Below, piece after piece: positions 8,408 through 15,932 of a DNA stretch of 64,000 bases. The position numbers and the translations under genes are program-made. Within the stretch, counting starts at the first letter, position 1. Each line of letters starts with the position of its first letter. This stretch comes from Streptococcus sp. 596553 (GTDB lineage: Bacteria; Bacillota; Bacilli; Lactobacillales; Streptococcaceae), in the NCBI RefSeq assembly GCF_900411395.1, contig NZ_OXCQ01000001.1, positions 440,106 through 504,105 of the forward strand. The letters are read 5' to 3'. A model generated the notes under the pieces. That model saw only the letters and a program-made list of their open reading frames with translations, searched no databases and was not told the origin of the DNA.

Positions 8408-8647
8408 CTATTCTAGTGAATTATAGAAAAATCTTCTATAAATTCGAGCAATAGTTAAAATACAAACAAATATAATTCCCAAAATAGATAACACTATTTT
8501 CACAAAATTCATTTCAGAGCCTATTACATAGATATGAAAAAGAGGGGCTAGTCCTACACATAGAGACAATAGATAACTACTAAATCTTATCTCACCAATT
8601 CCTGCAAAAAAATGTTTCATTATAAATATCCCAATTTTACCTTTCAT
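8408..8647 (-). CDS. Small membrane protein, unknown (possible immunity-like)
   Basis: A hypothetical protein of 79 residues (or 70 if it starts at the internal ATG of MKHFFAG). Two hydrophobic stretches, about residues 23-42 and 48-66, are followed by a basic tail (ARIYRRFF). I recognise no family. It is the last of three tiny two-helix proteins on the minus strand in a very AT-rich pocket downstream of a bacteriocin-leader remnant. Small membrane proteins in that position are often bacteriocin immunity proteins, but that is inferred from context only. The ribosome site is weak. Confidence 0.5.
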   Translation of the reverse strand: MKGKIGIFIMKHFFAGIGEIRFSSYLLSLCVGLAPLFHIYVIGSEMNFVKIVLSILGIIFVCILTIARIYRRFFYNSLE

Positions 8648-8668
8648 CTTTATAATCCACTAACAAAT

Positions 8669-8881
8669 CTATTGAGTTCTCATTTTTTTGAATAATCTTG
8701 ACAACAAATTTACTCCACTTAATGCCACTAAAACTTCAATGGGCAAAAAATAGTAATCCCATATCAAATGAGAAATCAGCAATGTTAGAAATAGTATGCA
8801 GTCAATATAACTATTCTGAAAATACTCTGTAATTACATAATACAAAAACACCACAACCATCAAAATTAAAACAACCATCAT
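8669..8881 (-). CDS. Small membrane protein, unknown
   Basis: A 70-residue protein consisting almost wholly of two hydrophobic segments (about 2-20 and 28-57) with a short basic C-terminus (FKKMRTQ). AGGATG about 7 bases before the ATG is an acceptable ribosome site. It lies 21 bases upstream of the 79-residue neighbour and 30 bases downstream of the 63-residue one, all in the same direction, so the three are probably one transcript. No conserved residue motif is recognised. It could be an immunity or membrane-stress peptide; no function should be assumed. Confidence 0.5.
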   Translation of the reverse strand: MMVVLILMVVVFLYYVITEYFQNSYIDCILFLTLLISHLIWDYYFLPIEVLVALSGVNLLSRLFKKMRTQ

Positions 8882-8911
8882 AATACTATCATCCTGTTCT
8901 TCTCACTAACG

Positions 8912-9103
8912 CTATTTCCAAAATTTAATTTTTTTATGACTTAGTAATGCAATTCCAATTAGCAATACACCTAAAATAAATAAAAGTATCTCCCAAAATT
9001 TATTCTCAGTTTTAATAAAAGGTATAAGATACATACTAACCAATATGGAACTTACCCCTAAAAGAGCAAAAACCACTCTGACTTTATCACTTAGTTTAAA
9101 CAT
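8912..9103 (-). CDS. Small membrane protein, unknown
   Basis: A 63-residue protein with two hydrophobic helices (about 10-28 and 36-54) and a lysine-rich end (LSHKKIKFWK). The start is set at the ATG at 9103 because GGGGAA precedes it. A longer reading from a TTG at 9184 would run through the decayed leader-peptide region and adds a hydrophilic segment unlike the rest. It is the first intact gene after the leader remnant at 9174-9242, the usual place for an immunity gene. The family is not recognised with certainty. Confidence 0.55.
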   Translation of the reverse strand: MFKLSDKVRVVFALLGVSSILVSMYLIPFIKTENKFWEILLFILGVLLIGIALLSHKKIKFWK

Positions 9104-9173
9104 ATTTAATTCCCCATAAAATAAGCAGTGGCTACGTTTACTGTAACATTCCCCCGTCTTTATGTAGAGATAA

Positions 9174-9242
9174 TCCCACATCAAGACACCTCATATCTCC
9201 TTACTCAATAGCAACATAATTATTTGGTAATACGAGTTCCAT
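9174..9242 (-). pseudogene. Decayed double-glycine-type bacteriocin leader peptide
   Basis: AAAGGAGAATTTTG lies just upstream of an ATG at 9242. The reading frame gives MELVLPNNYVAIE, then a TAA stop, then GDMRCLDVG. The first part matches, as I remember it, a leader shared by several streptococcal class II bacteriocin-like precursors, which continues as EEMMYLDGG. Codon by codon the remainder is one or two base changes away from that: TAA for CAA or GAA, AGG for ATG, TGT for TAT, GTG for GGG. So an intact start, ribosome site and leader half are followed by a nonsense codon and a damaged GG cleavage site, and the mature peptide is not recoverable in any frame. Confidence 0.6.
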
Positions 9243-9269
9243 CAAAATTCTCCTTTTTTATTAAGCATG

Positions 9270-9288
9270 GTTAGGATAGTTTCCTAAC
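9270..9288. promoter_or_regulatory. Inverted repeat upstream of the leader remnant
   Basis: GTTAGGA-(5)-TCCTAAC lies about 30 bases upstream of the leader start codon. It could be an operator or the remains of an attenuator; there is no T-run for a terminator. Confidence 0.4.
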
Positions 9289-9387
9289 AAGTGATTGTCG
9301 ACTGTGTTTATAGCACTTAGTTACCTAGATAGCTTTCCTTTATCATGTCTGATTTTAAGCCGTTCTAAGATTTAATCCATATTTCTA

Positions 9388-10119
9388 TTACTTGCTATTT
9401 TTAAATAATTCGTATTCCTTTTCTTTGATAAATGGAACTGAAAAATTAGAAAAAATTAGTAGAATTGAAAATAGGTATCCGTCTTTTTTCATTGCTAAAA
9501 CATAGCCTAAAAATAAATAGACAATCAAATCTAGTACAAAAAGAGAAAATATCCTCCTTTTCATCATCTCACTTGTCTTAAAGATTCTGTTTAATAGAAT
9601 CTTTATCGTAGTATCTACACAAATTTTTATCAAAAAGATAAGAGCAAATACACGATTAGCAACTGTACCATGAAGAATAAATGGAAATATAGTTAATATA
9701 AAACTAGAAATCTCTAAATATTTTATCCAAGGAGATTGAGACATCTTACTTTTAAACTGACTGATTTTCCTATACTCACTAGCTAATCTAGTATCAAAAT
9801 CTTTACCAATTTTATTAAAGATTAAAAACTCCAGGATAAAATTACTTATTAATACGATATAAGTAGAAACCTTTCCTGGGAAAAATTTATTGATTAAAAT
9901 TGGAAAACTCATTAACAGAATCGAGTTTATAGCCAAACAAATGGATACTATTTTATTCTTCACAGAATATATAGGTAACGATACTATTGAATAGAGAAAC
10001 GCTAAAAAAATAAGCAAGAAATACTCTGTGCTGCTAATTAGCGGCGCCCTTAATGATAAAAATAGATAGCCACCCCACACGATGATATGCGCTTTACGAA
10101 TTGACTCTAGATTACTCAT
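9388..10119 (-). CDS. Polytopic membrane protein, unknown
   Basis: A 243-residue very hydrophobic protein with six or seven predicted helices (about residues 12-28, 30-50, 56-76, 84-104, 136-152, 158-175, 195-212, 215-232), rich in Ile, Phe, Leu and Lys. A cytoplasmic loop near residues 105-135 is basic and hydrophilic (GKDFDTRLASEYRKISQFK). No transporter, protease or kinase motif is recognised; in particular the paired EExxxR/HxxxN motifs of CAAX-type immunity proteases are absent. It is the first gene of the AT-rich pocket, 145 bases upstream of the bacteriocin-leader remnant. AGGAG lies 10 bases before the ATG. It looks horizontally acquired by composition. Confidence 0.6.
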   Translation of the reverse strand: MSNLESIRKAHIIVWGGYLFLSLRAPLISSTEYFLLIFLAFLYSIVSLPIYSVKNKIVSICLAINSILLMSFPILINKFFPGKVSTYIVLISNFILEFLIFNKIGKDFDTRLASEYRKISQFKSKMSQSPWIKYLEISSFILTIFPFILHGTVANRVFALIFLIKICVDTTIKILLNRIFKTSEMMKRRIFSLFVLDLIVYLFLGYVLAMKKDGYLFSILLIFSNFSVPFIKEKEYELFKNSK

Positions 10120-10616
10120 CTACCTACTCCTAATATATAAAGTGAATCCATTCTTAGTTTACATTCTCTTTCAAACAAGTCATAAGCATTTCATGATATT
10201 TCCTTCTTCTACATTAGATAAAGTTGAAATACATTTTTTGCAAGTGAAAATATAATTATTATTTGGAAACCCAAAATATTAATCCCTCTTCTAGACCTAA
10301 ACCAAGTCAGATTAAAGATACAAATATAATGGTAGGGCTTTCTTTTACTTTAGACTACCATAAAACAAGGAATCTTTCAACAAAATTCATTGGTAAAACA
10401 CGATCCTATCTATACAATTGACAGCTTAAATCTTTCAGAATAGAACAATCCTAACTATCGAATACCCTAACTTCATAAATATCCATGTAATTCTAGACCT
10501 AGAATTCCTATAAACTAAATGTTTTCGCACTATTCTAAGCTATTGATTGCCTTAAATTTTAATTTTTAAAGTATTCTAAAGCTAGAATAGTCCCATCACA
10601 ATCAGTTTTGAATTAT
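10120..10616. other. Gene-free AT-rich stretch
   Basis: I see no ORF with a ribosome site on either strand. It contains two inverted repeats, ATGGTAG/CTACCAT around 10331-10364 and the perfect AATTCTAG-AC-CTAGAATT at 10489-10506, and a shorter ATTCTA/TAGAAT near 10572. It may be eroded coding sequence or the upstream region of the 243-residue gene. With the BOX repeat and terminator that follow, the gap up to dhaM is about 750 bases. Confidence 0.5.
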
Positions 10617-10724
10617 TATACTCAATGAAAATCAAAGAGCAAACTAGGAAACTAGCCGCAGGCTGTACTTGAGTACGGCAAGGCGACGTTGACGTGGTTT
10701 GAATTTGATTTTCGAAGAGTATTA
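10617..10724 (+). repeat. Short BOX-type repeat (boxC-boxA, no boxB), left of dha
   Basis: About 107 bases running from TATACTCAATGAAAATCAAA to TTTTCGAAGAGTATTA and flanked by TA. The ends match the boxC and boxA ends of pneumococcal BOX elements, but the 45-bp boxB module is missing. Elements of this length have also been called RUP in pneumococcus. It is almost identical to 14559-14666, in the same orientation. Confidence 0.85.
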
Positions 10725-10762
10725 ACAATTTAGAAACGCTATGATTCCACTCCTTTTACATT

Positions 10763-10792
10763 AAAAAGGAACTGCCCAAAGCAATCCCTTTC
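10763..10792 (-). terminator. Terminator of dhaKLM
   Basis: The minus strand has AAAGGGATTGC pairing with GCAGTTCCTTT through an 11-bp stem with two wobbles, followed by TT, about 80 bases after the dhaM stop. Confidence 0.7.
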
Positions 10793-10873
10793 TGATTTTG
10801 AAATTATTTACTTAAAATTTGATAGTTGAGATAATCAATAGCCCGCCTATAAAAAGAGTTATAGTAAAATTTC

Positions 10874-11248
10874 TTATTTATTGATTTCAAGCTCCGCCAA
10901 CTGTGTTTGAATAACTGACAGTTCTGCACCAGCCTGAAGAAGAGCAGCTGCAGTATAGGCACCTTCTACAATTGGAACCCTGTTGATGATGATATTTTTA
11001 TCACTGAAATCAGCCACCATTTCTAAGTTCATTTTAGCAGAACCTAGGTCAAAAAAGGCTAATAAAGTATCTGCTGGATTTTCGGAAACAACCCTATCTA
11101 CTTGATCAAAACTTGTTCCAATTCCTCCATCTTCGGTTCCTCCTACATAAGTAATCGGAACATCTTTAGCTACTTCACTAATCAGTTCAACGACACCTTG
11201 TGCAATGTGTTTGGAATGTGAAACGATAACAAGACCAATACTTCCCAT
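10874..11248 (-). CDS. dhaM: Dihydroxyacetone kinase phosphotransfer subunit DhaM
   Basis: A 124-residue EIIA-mannose-like domain. The phosphorylated histidine lies in VSHSKHIAQG near the N-terminus, and FFDLGSAKMN is the second conserved segment. DhaM receives phosphate from HPr and rephosphorylates the ADP held by DhaL, so DHA phosphorylation is driven by PEP rather than ATP. Only the EIIA-like domain is present, the form usual in Firmicutes, without the HPr- and EI-like fusions of E. coli DhaM. Its ATG overlaps the dhaL TAA by one base (TAATG), which suggests translational coupling. The required HPr and EI are encoded at 15933-17935. Confidence 0.92.
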   Translation of the reverse strand: MGSIGLVIVSHSKHIAQGVVELISEVAKDVPITYVGGTEDGGIGTSFDQVDRVVSENPADTLLAFFDLGSAKMNLEMVADFSDKNIIINRVPIVEGAYTAAALLQAGAELSVIQTQLAELEINK

Positions 11249-11823
11249 TAAACCACCCCAGTTTCTAAAAGAGCAGTAAAGAGTAATCCTGATGAGAATG
11301 ATCCAGGATCAATATGTCCAAGAGAACGTTCTCCTACATAAGATGCCCTTCCTTTAGTTGCAAGTAAATCTTTAGTAGCATTCACTAGCTTATCAATAAC
11401 CTCTTGAGTCAATTGACCAGCAGACAAGGCAGCAATAACAGGAGTCCAAACATCAACCATTGTCTTTTCTCCAACCTCTGCTTTCCCACGTTTGACAATC
11501 ATATCCAAACCACTTTGTAAGATTTCCTCTATTTTCGAATTTGAATCAGCCTTGGCCATGCCCATAAAAGCAGAGCCATACAAGGGACCAGAAGCACCGC
11601 CTACCTTACTCAGTAGTTGCATTGAGACAAGTTTAAAAACATCACTGCTGGTCTCAAATTGCTTTCCTTCTAAATTTTCCATAACTGCAGCCATTCCACG
11701 CGCCATATTTCCACCGTGGTCTCCATCTCCTATAGGAGTGTCTAGCTCACTAAGATAATCTTTCTGTTCTTGAATCTTTTCATTAAAAAGCTTCATCCAT
11801 TCAAGAGCTTGTTCAACATTCAT
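11248..11823 (-). CDS. dhaL: Dihydroxyacetone kinase ADP-binding subunit DhaL
   Basis: A 191-residue all-helical nucleotide-binding subunit. The Mg2+/ADP site is the DTPIGDGDHGGNM motif (aspartates spaced D-x4-D-x-D), followed by GGASGPLYGSAF, which binds the phosphates. It transfers phosphate from its bound ADP/ATP cofactor to DHA in DhaK. The start at 11823 follows an AGGAGG with 9-base spacing; the longer in-frame reading to 11889 would overlap the end of dhaK and lacks a ribosome site. It lies between dhaK (20 bases upstream) and dhaM (one-base overlap). Confidence 0.93.
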   Translation of the reverse strand: MNVEQALEWMKLFNEKIQEQKDYLSELDTPIGDGDHGGNMARGMAAVMENLEGKQFETSSDVFKLVSMQLLSKVGGASGPLYGSAFMGMAKADSNSKIEEILQSGLDMIVKRGKAEVGEKTMVDVWTPVIAALSAGQLTQEVIDKLVNATKDLLATKGRASYVGERSLGHIDPGSFSSGLLFTALLETGVV

Positions 11824-11843
11824 GCGACATTTCCTCCTTGAGT

Positions 11844-12833
11844 TTACCAAGCTGGGGTAGTAACAGGTGCATTTAGAGCAGCCAACCACTCATCATCTGC
11901 CAATCGAATCAATGTTAATGACAAGCCAGCCATATCAATTGAGGTCATATAGTTTCCAATTTTCTTAAACGCCAACTGAACATCTTTTTCATGAAGTAAT
12001 TTAGCCACATCATTTGCGAAAACATATTGTTCCATAAGCGGAGTGCTTCCTAAACCATTGATGAGAAGCCCATAGCGTTCACCAGCCTTAAGTTGGAAAC
12101 CTTCAGATAATTTTTCAACCAATTCTGAGGCCAATAGTGCTGAAGGCTGCATCTTCTCTTTTTTATATCCTGGCTCACCGTGAATACCAACTCCATATTC
12201 AAATTCATCATCTTCTAGAACAAAACCTGGTTTGCCAACCTCAGGAACAGTTGCTCCAGACAAGGCCAGCCCAATTGTTTTAATTTCTAAGACAAGTTTA
12301 TCGGCCAAGTCCTTCATTTCAGCCAATGATTTACCAGAACGGGCCGCATCACCTAAAATTTTATGGACTAAAATAGTACCTGCAACACCTCGACGACCTT
12401 GGGTATAGAGACTATTTTCAACAGCGATATCATCATCAACCACAACGCTTGCTACATCAACACCTTCCATTTCAGCAAGTTCTTGTGCAATTTCAAAGTT
12501 CATAATGTCACCAGAATAGTTTTTGATGACCATGAAAACTCCAGCACCTTCATCAGCCGCCTTAATGGCTTCTAAAATTTGGTCTGGAGTAGGTGAAGTG
12601 AAGACTGCTCCACAAATGGCAGCAGACAACATTCCATCTCCTACAAATCCAGCATGACTTGGTTCATGTCCTGAACCTCCACCTGAAATGAGTCCAACTT
12701 TTCCTGTCTTTTCTGCCTTTCTAACGATGACATCAAAACCATCTAAACGTTCTACCAAGCCATCATGCATGAATGACAATCCCTGCAACATTTCATCAAC
12801 AACTTGTGTCGGTTCATTTATAATTTTTTTCAT
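11844..12833 (-). CDS. dhaK: Dihydroxyacetone kinase substrate-binding subunit DhaK
   Basis: A 329-residue protein that binds dihydroxyacetone covalently as a hemiaminal on the histidine in GVGIHGEPGY. The SGGGSGHEPSHAGFVG segment near residue 50 completes the substrate site. With DhaL and DhaM it makes DHA phosphate, which enters glycolysis. It is the first gene of a three-gene minus-strand operon and is transcribed divergently from dhaS-dhaQ, the arrangement known from Lactococcus lactis. A -10 (TATAAT, 12873-12878) with a weak -35 and a DhaS-type operator lies just upstream. No glycerol dehydrogenase or glycerol facilitator gene is adjacent. Confidence 0.95.
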   Translation of the reverse strand: MKKIINEPTQVVDEMLQGLSFMHDGLVERLDGFDVIVRKAEKTGKVGLISGGGSGHEPSHAGFVGDGMLSAAICGAVFTSPTPDQILEAIKAADEGAGVFMVIKNYSGDIMNFEIAQELAEMEGVDVASVVVDDDIAVENSLYTQGRRGVAGTILVHKILGDAARSGKSLAEMKDLADKLVLEIKTIGLALSGATVPEVGKPGFVLEDDEFEYGVGIHGEPGYKKEKMQPSALLASELVEKLSEGFQLKAGERYGLLINGLGSTPLMEQYVFANDVAKLLHEKDVQLAFKKIGNYMTSIDMAGLSLTLIRLADDEWLAALNAPVTTPAW

Positions 12834-12872
12834 GAGAAACTCCTTTCGGCATCTACCTTTGTTTTCGCTTTC

Positions 12873-12901
12873 ATTATATATTTTTTATCGCTGGATGATA
12901 A
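12873..12901 (-). promoter_or_regulatory. dhaKLM promoter
   Basis: On the minus strand TTATCA, 17 bases, then TATAAT. The poor -35 directly beside the operator at 12902-12925 fits a promoter that needs an activator. Confidence 0.6.
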
Positions 12902-12925
12902 GGGACAGATTCTATTATTTGTCCC
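12902..12925. promoter_or_regulatory. DhaS operator
   Basis: GGGACAGAT-(6)-ATTTGTCCC. The L. lactis DhaS site, as I recall it, is GGACACAT-N6-ATTTGTCC, so the match is nearly complete. It abuts the -35 of dhaKLM, where an activator would touch polymerase. It also lies upstream of dhaS. Confidence 0.8.
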
Positions 12926-12986
12926 CTTTTAAACCCGTTTAAAACATTTTTTTGGTAAAATGAAGTAAGTAAAAGAAAGGTTTCCT

Positions 12987-13517
12987 ATGGCATCATCACT
13001 CATTACAAAAAAACGGATTGCCAAGGCATTTAGAGACCTATTAGCTACTAGAGAATTTGACAAAATCTCTATTGTAGATATCATGGAATCAGCTGGCATT
13101 CGTAGACAGACCTTTTATAATCACTTTCTTGACAAATATGAACTACTAGACTGGATATTTGAAAATGACTTAACCGAGTATATCACCAATAACTTGGACT
13201 TCATTTCAGGCCAAAAGCTATTACAAGAATTATTTTTTTATTTCGAACAAGAGCGTGACTTTTATATTCAACTTTTTGATATTCAAGGGCAAAATAACTT
13301 CTATGACCACTTTATCAGCTACTGTCGCTTGCTTGTATCAAAAATTTTAAGAGAATACGGTCAGATTGATAGCGATTCATCCGCTTATACTTGTTTTTTG
13401 CTAGACTACCATTCACATGCTCTAGCAGAAATCGTGAAGGCTTACGTCAATAAAAAAAGTCCAGTTCCACAACCAGACTTTCTAATCATGACAATTATTG
13501 GAAAGAGACCACAATGA
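12987..13517 (+). CDS. dhaS: TetR-family activator DhaS
   Basis: A 176-residue TetR-type regulator. The N-terminal helix-turn-helix (residues about 25-47, ISIVDIMESAGIRRQTFYNHF) is clear and the rest is the helical ligand/partner domain. Unlike most TetR proteins, DhaS activates: in L. lactis it binds DhaQ carrying DHA and switches on the dha operon. It is encoded divergently from dhaK, with the matching operator between them. The start follows GAAAGG at good distance, and a TAAAAT with an extended TG lies at 12956-12961. It overlaps dhaQ by four bases (ATGA), so the two are made together. Confidence 0.88.
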   Translation: MASSLITKKRIAKAFRDLLATREFDKISIVDIMESAGIRRQTFYNHFLDKYELLDWIFENDLTEYITNNLDFISGQKLLQELFFYFEQERDFYIQLFDIQGQNNFYDHFISYCRLLVSKILREYGQIDSDSSAYTCFLLDYHSHALAEIVKAYVNKKSPVPQPDFLIMTIIGKRPQ

Positions 13518-14503
13518 CATTTATTTCAAATCATAAACAGAAAATTATTTCAAGTTACATTTCAGCAACTATCAGCAGTCATCCTGAATTAGAAAAACAC
13601 CCTACCTTACCATTAGTCTATCAAAAAAATCGCAATCCTCATCAGGTTCCAATATTGTCGGGTGGGGGTTCCGGTCACGAACCTGCGCATATTGGATATG
13701 TGGGAGAAGGAATGCTTACTGCTGCTATCTATGGCCAATTATTTACTCCTCCTACAAGAACTGAAATCTTAGAGTCCATTCGTTTTTTAAACAATGGTCA
13801 CGGTGTCTTCATCATTGTAAAAAATTTCGAAGCAGACATCAAAGAATTTAGCTGGGCCATTAACACCGCTAGACAAGAAGGAATTAAAGTCGGCTATAGT
13901 CTAGCACACGACGATATTTCTATTGAACCTCACAATAGATTTCAAATTAGAGGAAGGGGACTTGCAGGGACAATCTTACTTCATAAAATCCTAGGATATG
14001 CAGCTCAAAATGGTGCCGACATAGAGCAACTAACTGATTTAGGTCATGAACTTGCTCCCGAAATCGCAACAATTGGCTTTGCAACGAAAGCTGCTAGTCT
14101 CCCCCAAGCCCCCCTTCCACTATTTAACTTGGAAGAAGGAAATATTTCTTATGGTATTGGGATACATGGCGAAGAAGGCTATCGTATCGTCCCATTCCAA
14201 TCATCGGAAATCCTTGCAAATGAAATTATAAGTAAATTAAGATTGCACTATCATTGGAAAAAGGGTGATCAATTTATATTGCTTGTAAATAATCTAGGTA
14301 CTACTACCAACCTAGAAATGGGCATATTTATCAATGACATCCTTCAACTCTTAGAAATTGAAGGAGTCGCTATTACTTTTATAAAATCAGGAACATTTAT
14401 GACCAGTCTAGATATGGCAGGTATATCCGTAACGCTTTGCCCCGTAAAAAATAAACAGTGGTTAGAAGCGCTCAATGCTCCAACGACAGCTTTTGCATGG
14501 TAA
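13514..14503 (+). CDS. dhaQ: DhaK paralogue DhaQ, coactivator of DhaS
   Basis: A 329-residue protein clearly related to DhaK throughout, including SGGGSGHEPAHIGYVG and GIGIHGEEGY with the DHA-binding histidine. In L. lactis DhaQ binds DHA but does not act as a kinase subunit; it joins DhaS to form the active transcription factor. Here it starts inside the dhaS stop codon (ATGA overlap) and no DhaL-type gene accompanies it, which fits a sensor role. It diverges strongly from the catalytic DhaK at 11844-12833. Its own terminator follows. Confidence 0.9.
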   Translation: MTFISNHKQKIISSYISATISSHPELEKHPTLPLVYQKNRNPHQVPILSGGGSGHEPAHIGYVGEGMLTAAIYGQLFTPPTRTEILESIRFLNNGHGVFIIVKNFEADIKEFSWAINTARQEGIKVGYSLAHDDISIEPHNRFQIRGRGLAGTILLHKILGYAAQNGADIEQLTDLGHELAPEIATIGFATKAASLPQAPLPLFNLEEGNISYGIGIHGEEGYRIVPFQSSEILANEIISKLRLHYHWKKGDQFILLVNNLGTTTNLEMGIFINDILQLLEIEGVAITFIKSGTFMTSLDMAGISVTLCPVKNKQWLEALNAPTTAFAW

Positions 14504-14520
14504 TTTACTTATATAACTCA

Positions 14521-14555
14521 AAAGGGCTACCTCACTTGATAGCCCCTTGCTTTTA
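14521..14555 (+). terminator. Terminator after dhaQ
   Basis: GGGCTA and TAGCCC form the stem, followed by CTTGCTTTT. It lies directly upstream of the second BOX-type repeat. Confidence 0.65.
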
Positions 14556-14558
14556 TCT

Positions 14559-14666
14559 TATACTCAATGAAAATCAAAAAGCAAACTAGGAAACTAGCCG
14601 CAGGCTGTACTTGAGTACGGCAAGGCGACGTTGACGCAGTTTGAATTTGATTTTCGAAGAGTATTA
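14559..14666 (+). repeat. Short BOX-type repeat (boxC-boxA), right of dha
   Basis: Same layout and orientation as 10617-10724, with only about three differences (for example CAAAAAGC for CAAAGAGC and GACGCAG for GACGTGG). The pair are direct repeats flanking the five dha genes. Confidence 0.85.
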
Positions 14667-14706
14667 CGTTTAAAAGAACTCTTTCTTGCCATTTCAAATA
14701 GTCCAT

Positions 14707-15246
14707 CTATCCCTTACAATTCTTCCGATGAGCTTTGAGTTTTTTCAGAGCCCAATCATAGTGACTGGAGGTGCTACTGACAAAGTAGGAACCTAGACTT
14801 GTCCCTCCCGTCCACTTATAGACACCTTTGATAAAGAGTTCGTCATTGCTAAAAACTTCCATCAACTCTAAAACCTCCCTATGCGATTGCGCCAAGAGTC
14901 TAGTCGCTTCTTCTAAGGAGGTTTTCTGGTGCTTTTTCCAAAAAGCGACATTCATTTCTCCATAAGTTTTCCAATTATAAGGTTCATGGAGAAAAGGTCT
15001 TTCGTAACCTTTTTGATTAGAATAAACCCAAGTCAAAAGCAACTGATGCCATTCATAAAGATGGATCAAGACATCCCGTAGATTTTTATCCCTTTTCCAG
15101 TGAGCTTCTTTTTTCTTTGGGTCTCTTGAAAAATCAAATGGAGTCTGTAGCTCATCTTCACTTAGTTGGGAGATGAAACGATTGAGCTTTTCATAGTTTT
15201 CCTTAGAGGCCAGCATTAGATCCTCTTTTGTTTTCGGTCTAGGCAC
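14707..15246 (-). CDS. ClbS/DfsB-family four-helix-bundle protein
   Basis: A 179-residue protein of the DinB-like superfamily formerly DUF1706. It starts with the typical MPRPKTKEDLMLASKENY and has DVLIHLYEWHQLLL and the C-terminal SSHYDWALKKLKAH segment. One member, ClbS, protects colibactin producers by hydrolysing the toxin's cyclopropane, but most members have no known substrate and I claim none here. It is on the minus strand, 57 bases downstream of the cysteine-cluster protein, and may be cotranscribed with it. The assigned start gives the family N-terminus exactly. Confidence 0.8.
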   Translation of the reverse strand: MPRPKTKEDLMLASKENYEKLNRFISQLSEDELQTPFDFSRDPKKKEAHWKRDKNLRDVLIHLYEWHQLLLTWVYSNQKGYERPFLHEPYNWKTYGEMNVAFWKKHQKTSLEEATRLLAQSHREVLELMEVFSNDELFIKGVYKWTGGTSLGSYFVSSTSSHYDWALKKLKAHRKNCKG

Positions 15247-15303
15247 AGGAGTACTCCCTTCATATTACTAGTTATTATTAGAGATTTTTTATCCTTTAAA
15301 TCT

Positions 15304-15798
15304 CTACAACTTATCCTTTAATTTCTCAACAAAGAGATAGGCTGCTGGACAGGTCAAAGTATTCTTAATCGTCAAATGGTTGATTTGATGGATCTTTTTA
15401 CGGTCAGTATGAGGGAATTCACGACATGCTTTTGGACGAACGTCATAGATGGAACAGAGATTATCTCCTCCTAAAAAGGGACAGGGCATGGATTTGAAAA
15501 CCTTATCACCATCTTCATCCACCTGCAGAAACTCTGCTTCAAAAGCGGGTAATTTCATCTTAAAATACTTAGCAATACGAGTAATATCTGCTTCCTTGAA
15601 GTCGGGACCCAAAGTCTTACAACAGTTAGCACATGCAGTACAATCAATCTCCACAAAGACTTCCTCGTGAATCTGCTGGGCTATCTTATCTAGATTTTTT
15701 GGTGGCTTTTTCTTTAAATTGGCTAAAACTTTACGGTGCTCCTTCTGCTTTTGTAAGGCTAGCTGGTGGTAATACTCAATATCAATTTCTTTAGACAT
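15304..15798 (-). CDS. YkgJ-family cysteine-cluster protein
   Basis: A 164-residue protein with the YkgJ/UPF0153 metal-cluster pattern: CTACANCCKTLGP near residue 55, CPFLGGDNLCSIYDVRP near 106-122 and KACREFPH after it, with a final cysteine at TCPAAY. Eight cysteines in such an arrangement probably bind zinc or an iron-sulfur cluster. The biochemical role is not established. The N-terminal 50 residues are helical and lysine-rich. It is followed on the minus strand by the ClbS-like gene; the terminator of ptsI lies upstream, so it has its own promoter region. Confidence 0.85.
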   Translation of the reverse strand: MSKEIDIEYYHQLALQKQKEHRKVLANLKKKPPKNLDKIAQQIHEEVFVEIDCTACANCCKTLGPDFKEADITRIAKYFKMKLPAFEAEFLQVDEDGDKVFKSMPCPFLGGDNLCSIYDVRPKACREFPHTDRKKIHQINHLTIKNTLTCPAAYLFVEKLKDKL

Positions 15799-15896
15799 GG
15801 TTTCTCTCTTACTTCTATTTGTTTCCCCCTATTATACCATGCCTCTGGAGCATTGAAAAGTAGACTTTATAGGACCATACTTCTCTAAAATGTAGC

Positions 15897-15926
15897 AAAA
15901 AACCTTGCAACTAGGTTACAAGGTTA
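15897..15926 (-). terminator. Terminator of ptsHI
   Basis: On the minus strand AACCTTG pairs with CAAGGTT, followed by TTTT, just after the ptsI stop. Confidence 0.8.
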
Positions 15927-15932
15927 ATGACA

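Noticed and set aside
9104..9184. Extended 90-residue form of the 63-residue membrane protein starting at a TTG
   Set aside because: The added segment reads across the bacteriocin remnant in another frame and has no ribosome site, whereas GGGGAA precedes the ATG at 9103.
10120..10616. Hidden gene or RNA in the AT-rich gap before dhaM
   Set aside because: No frame combines a start, a ribosome site and plausible length; the inverted repeats lack T-runs and no known RNA fold was recognised.
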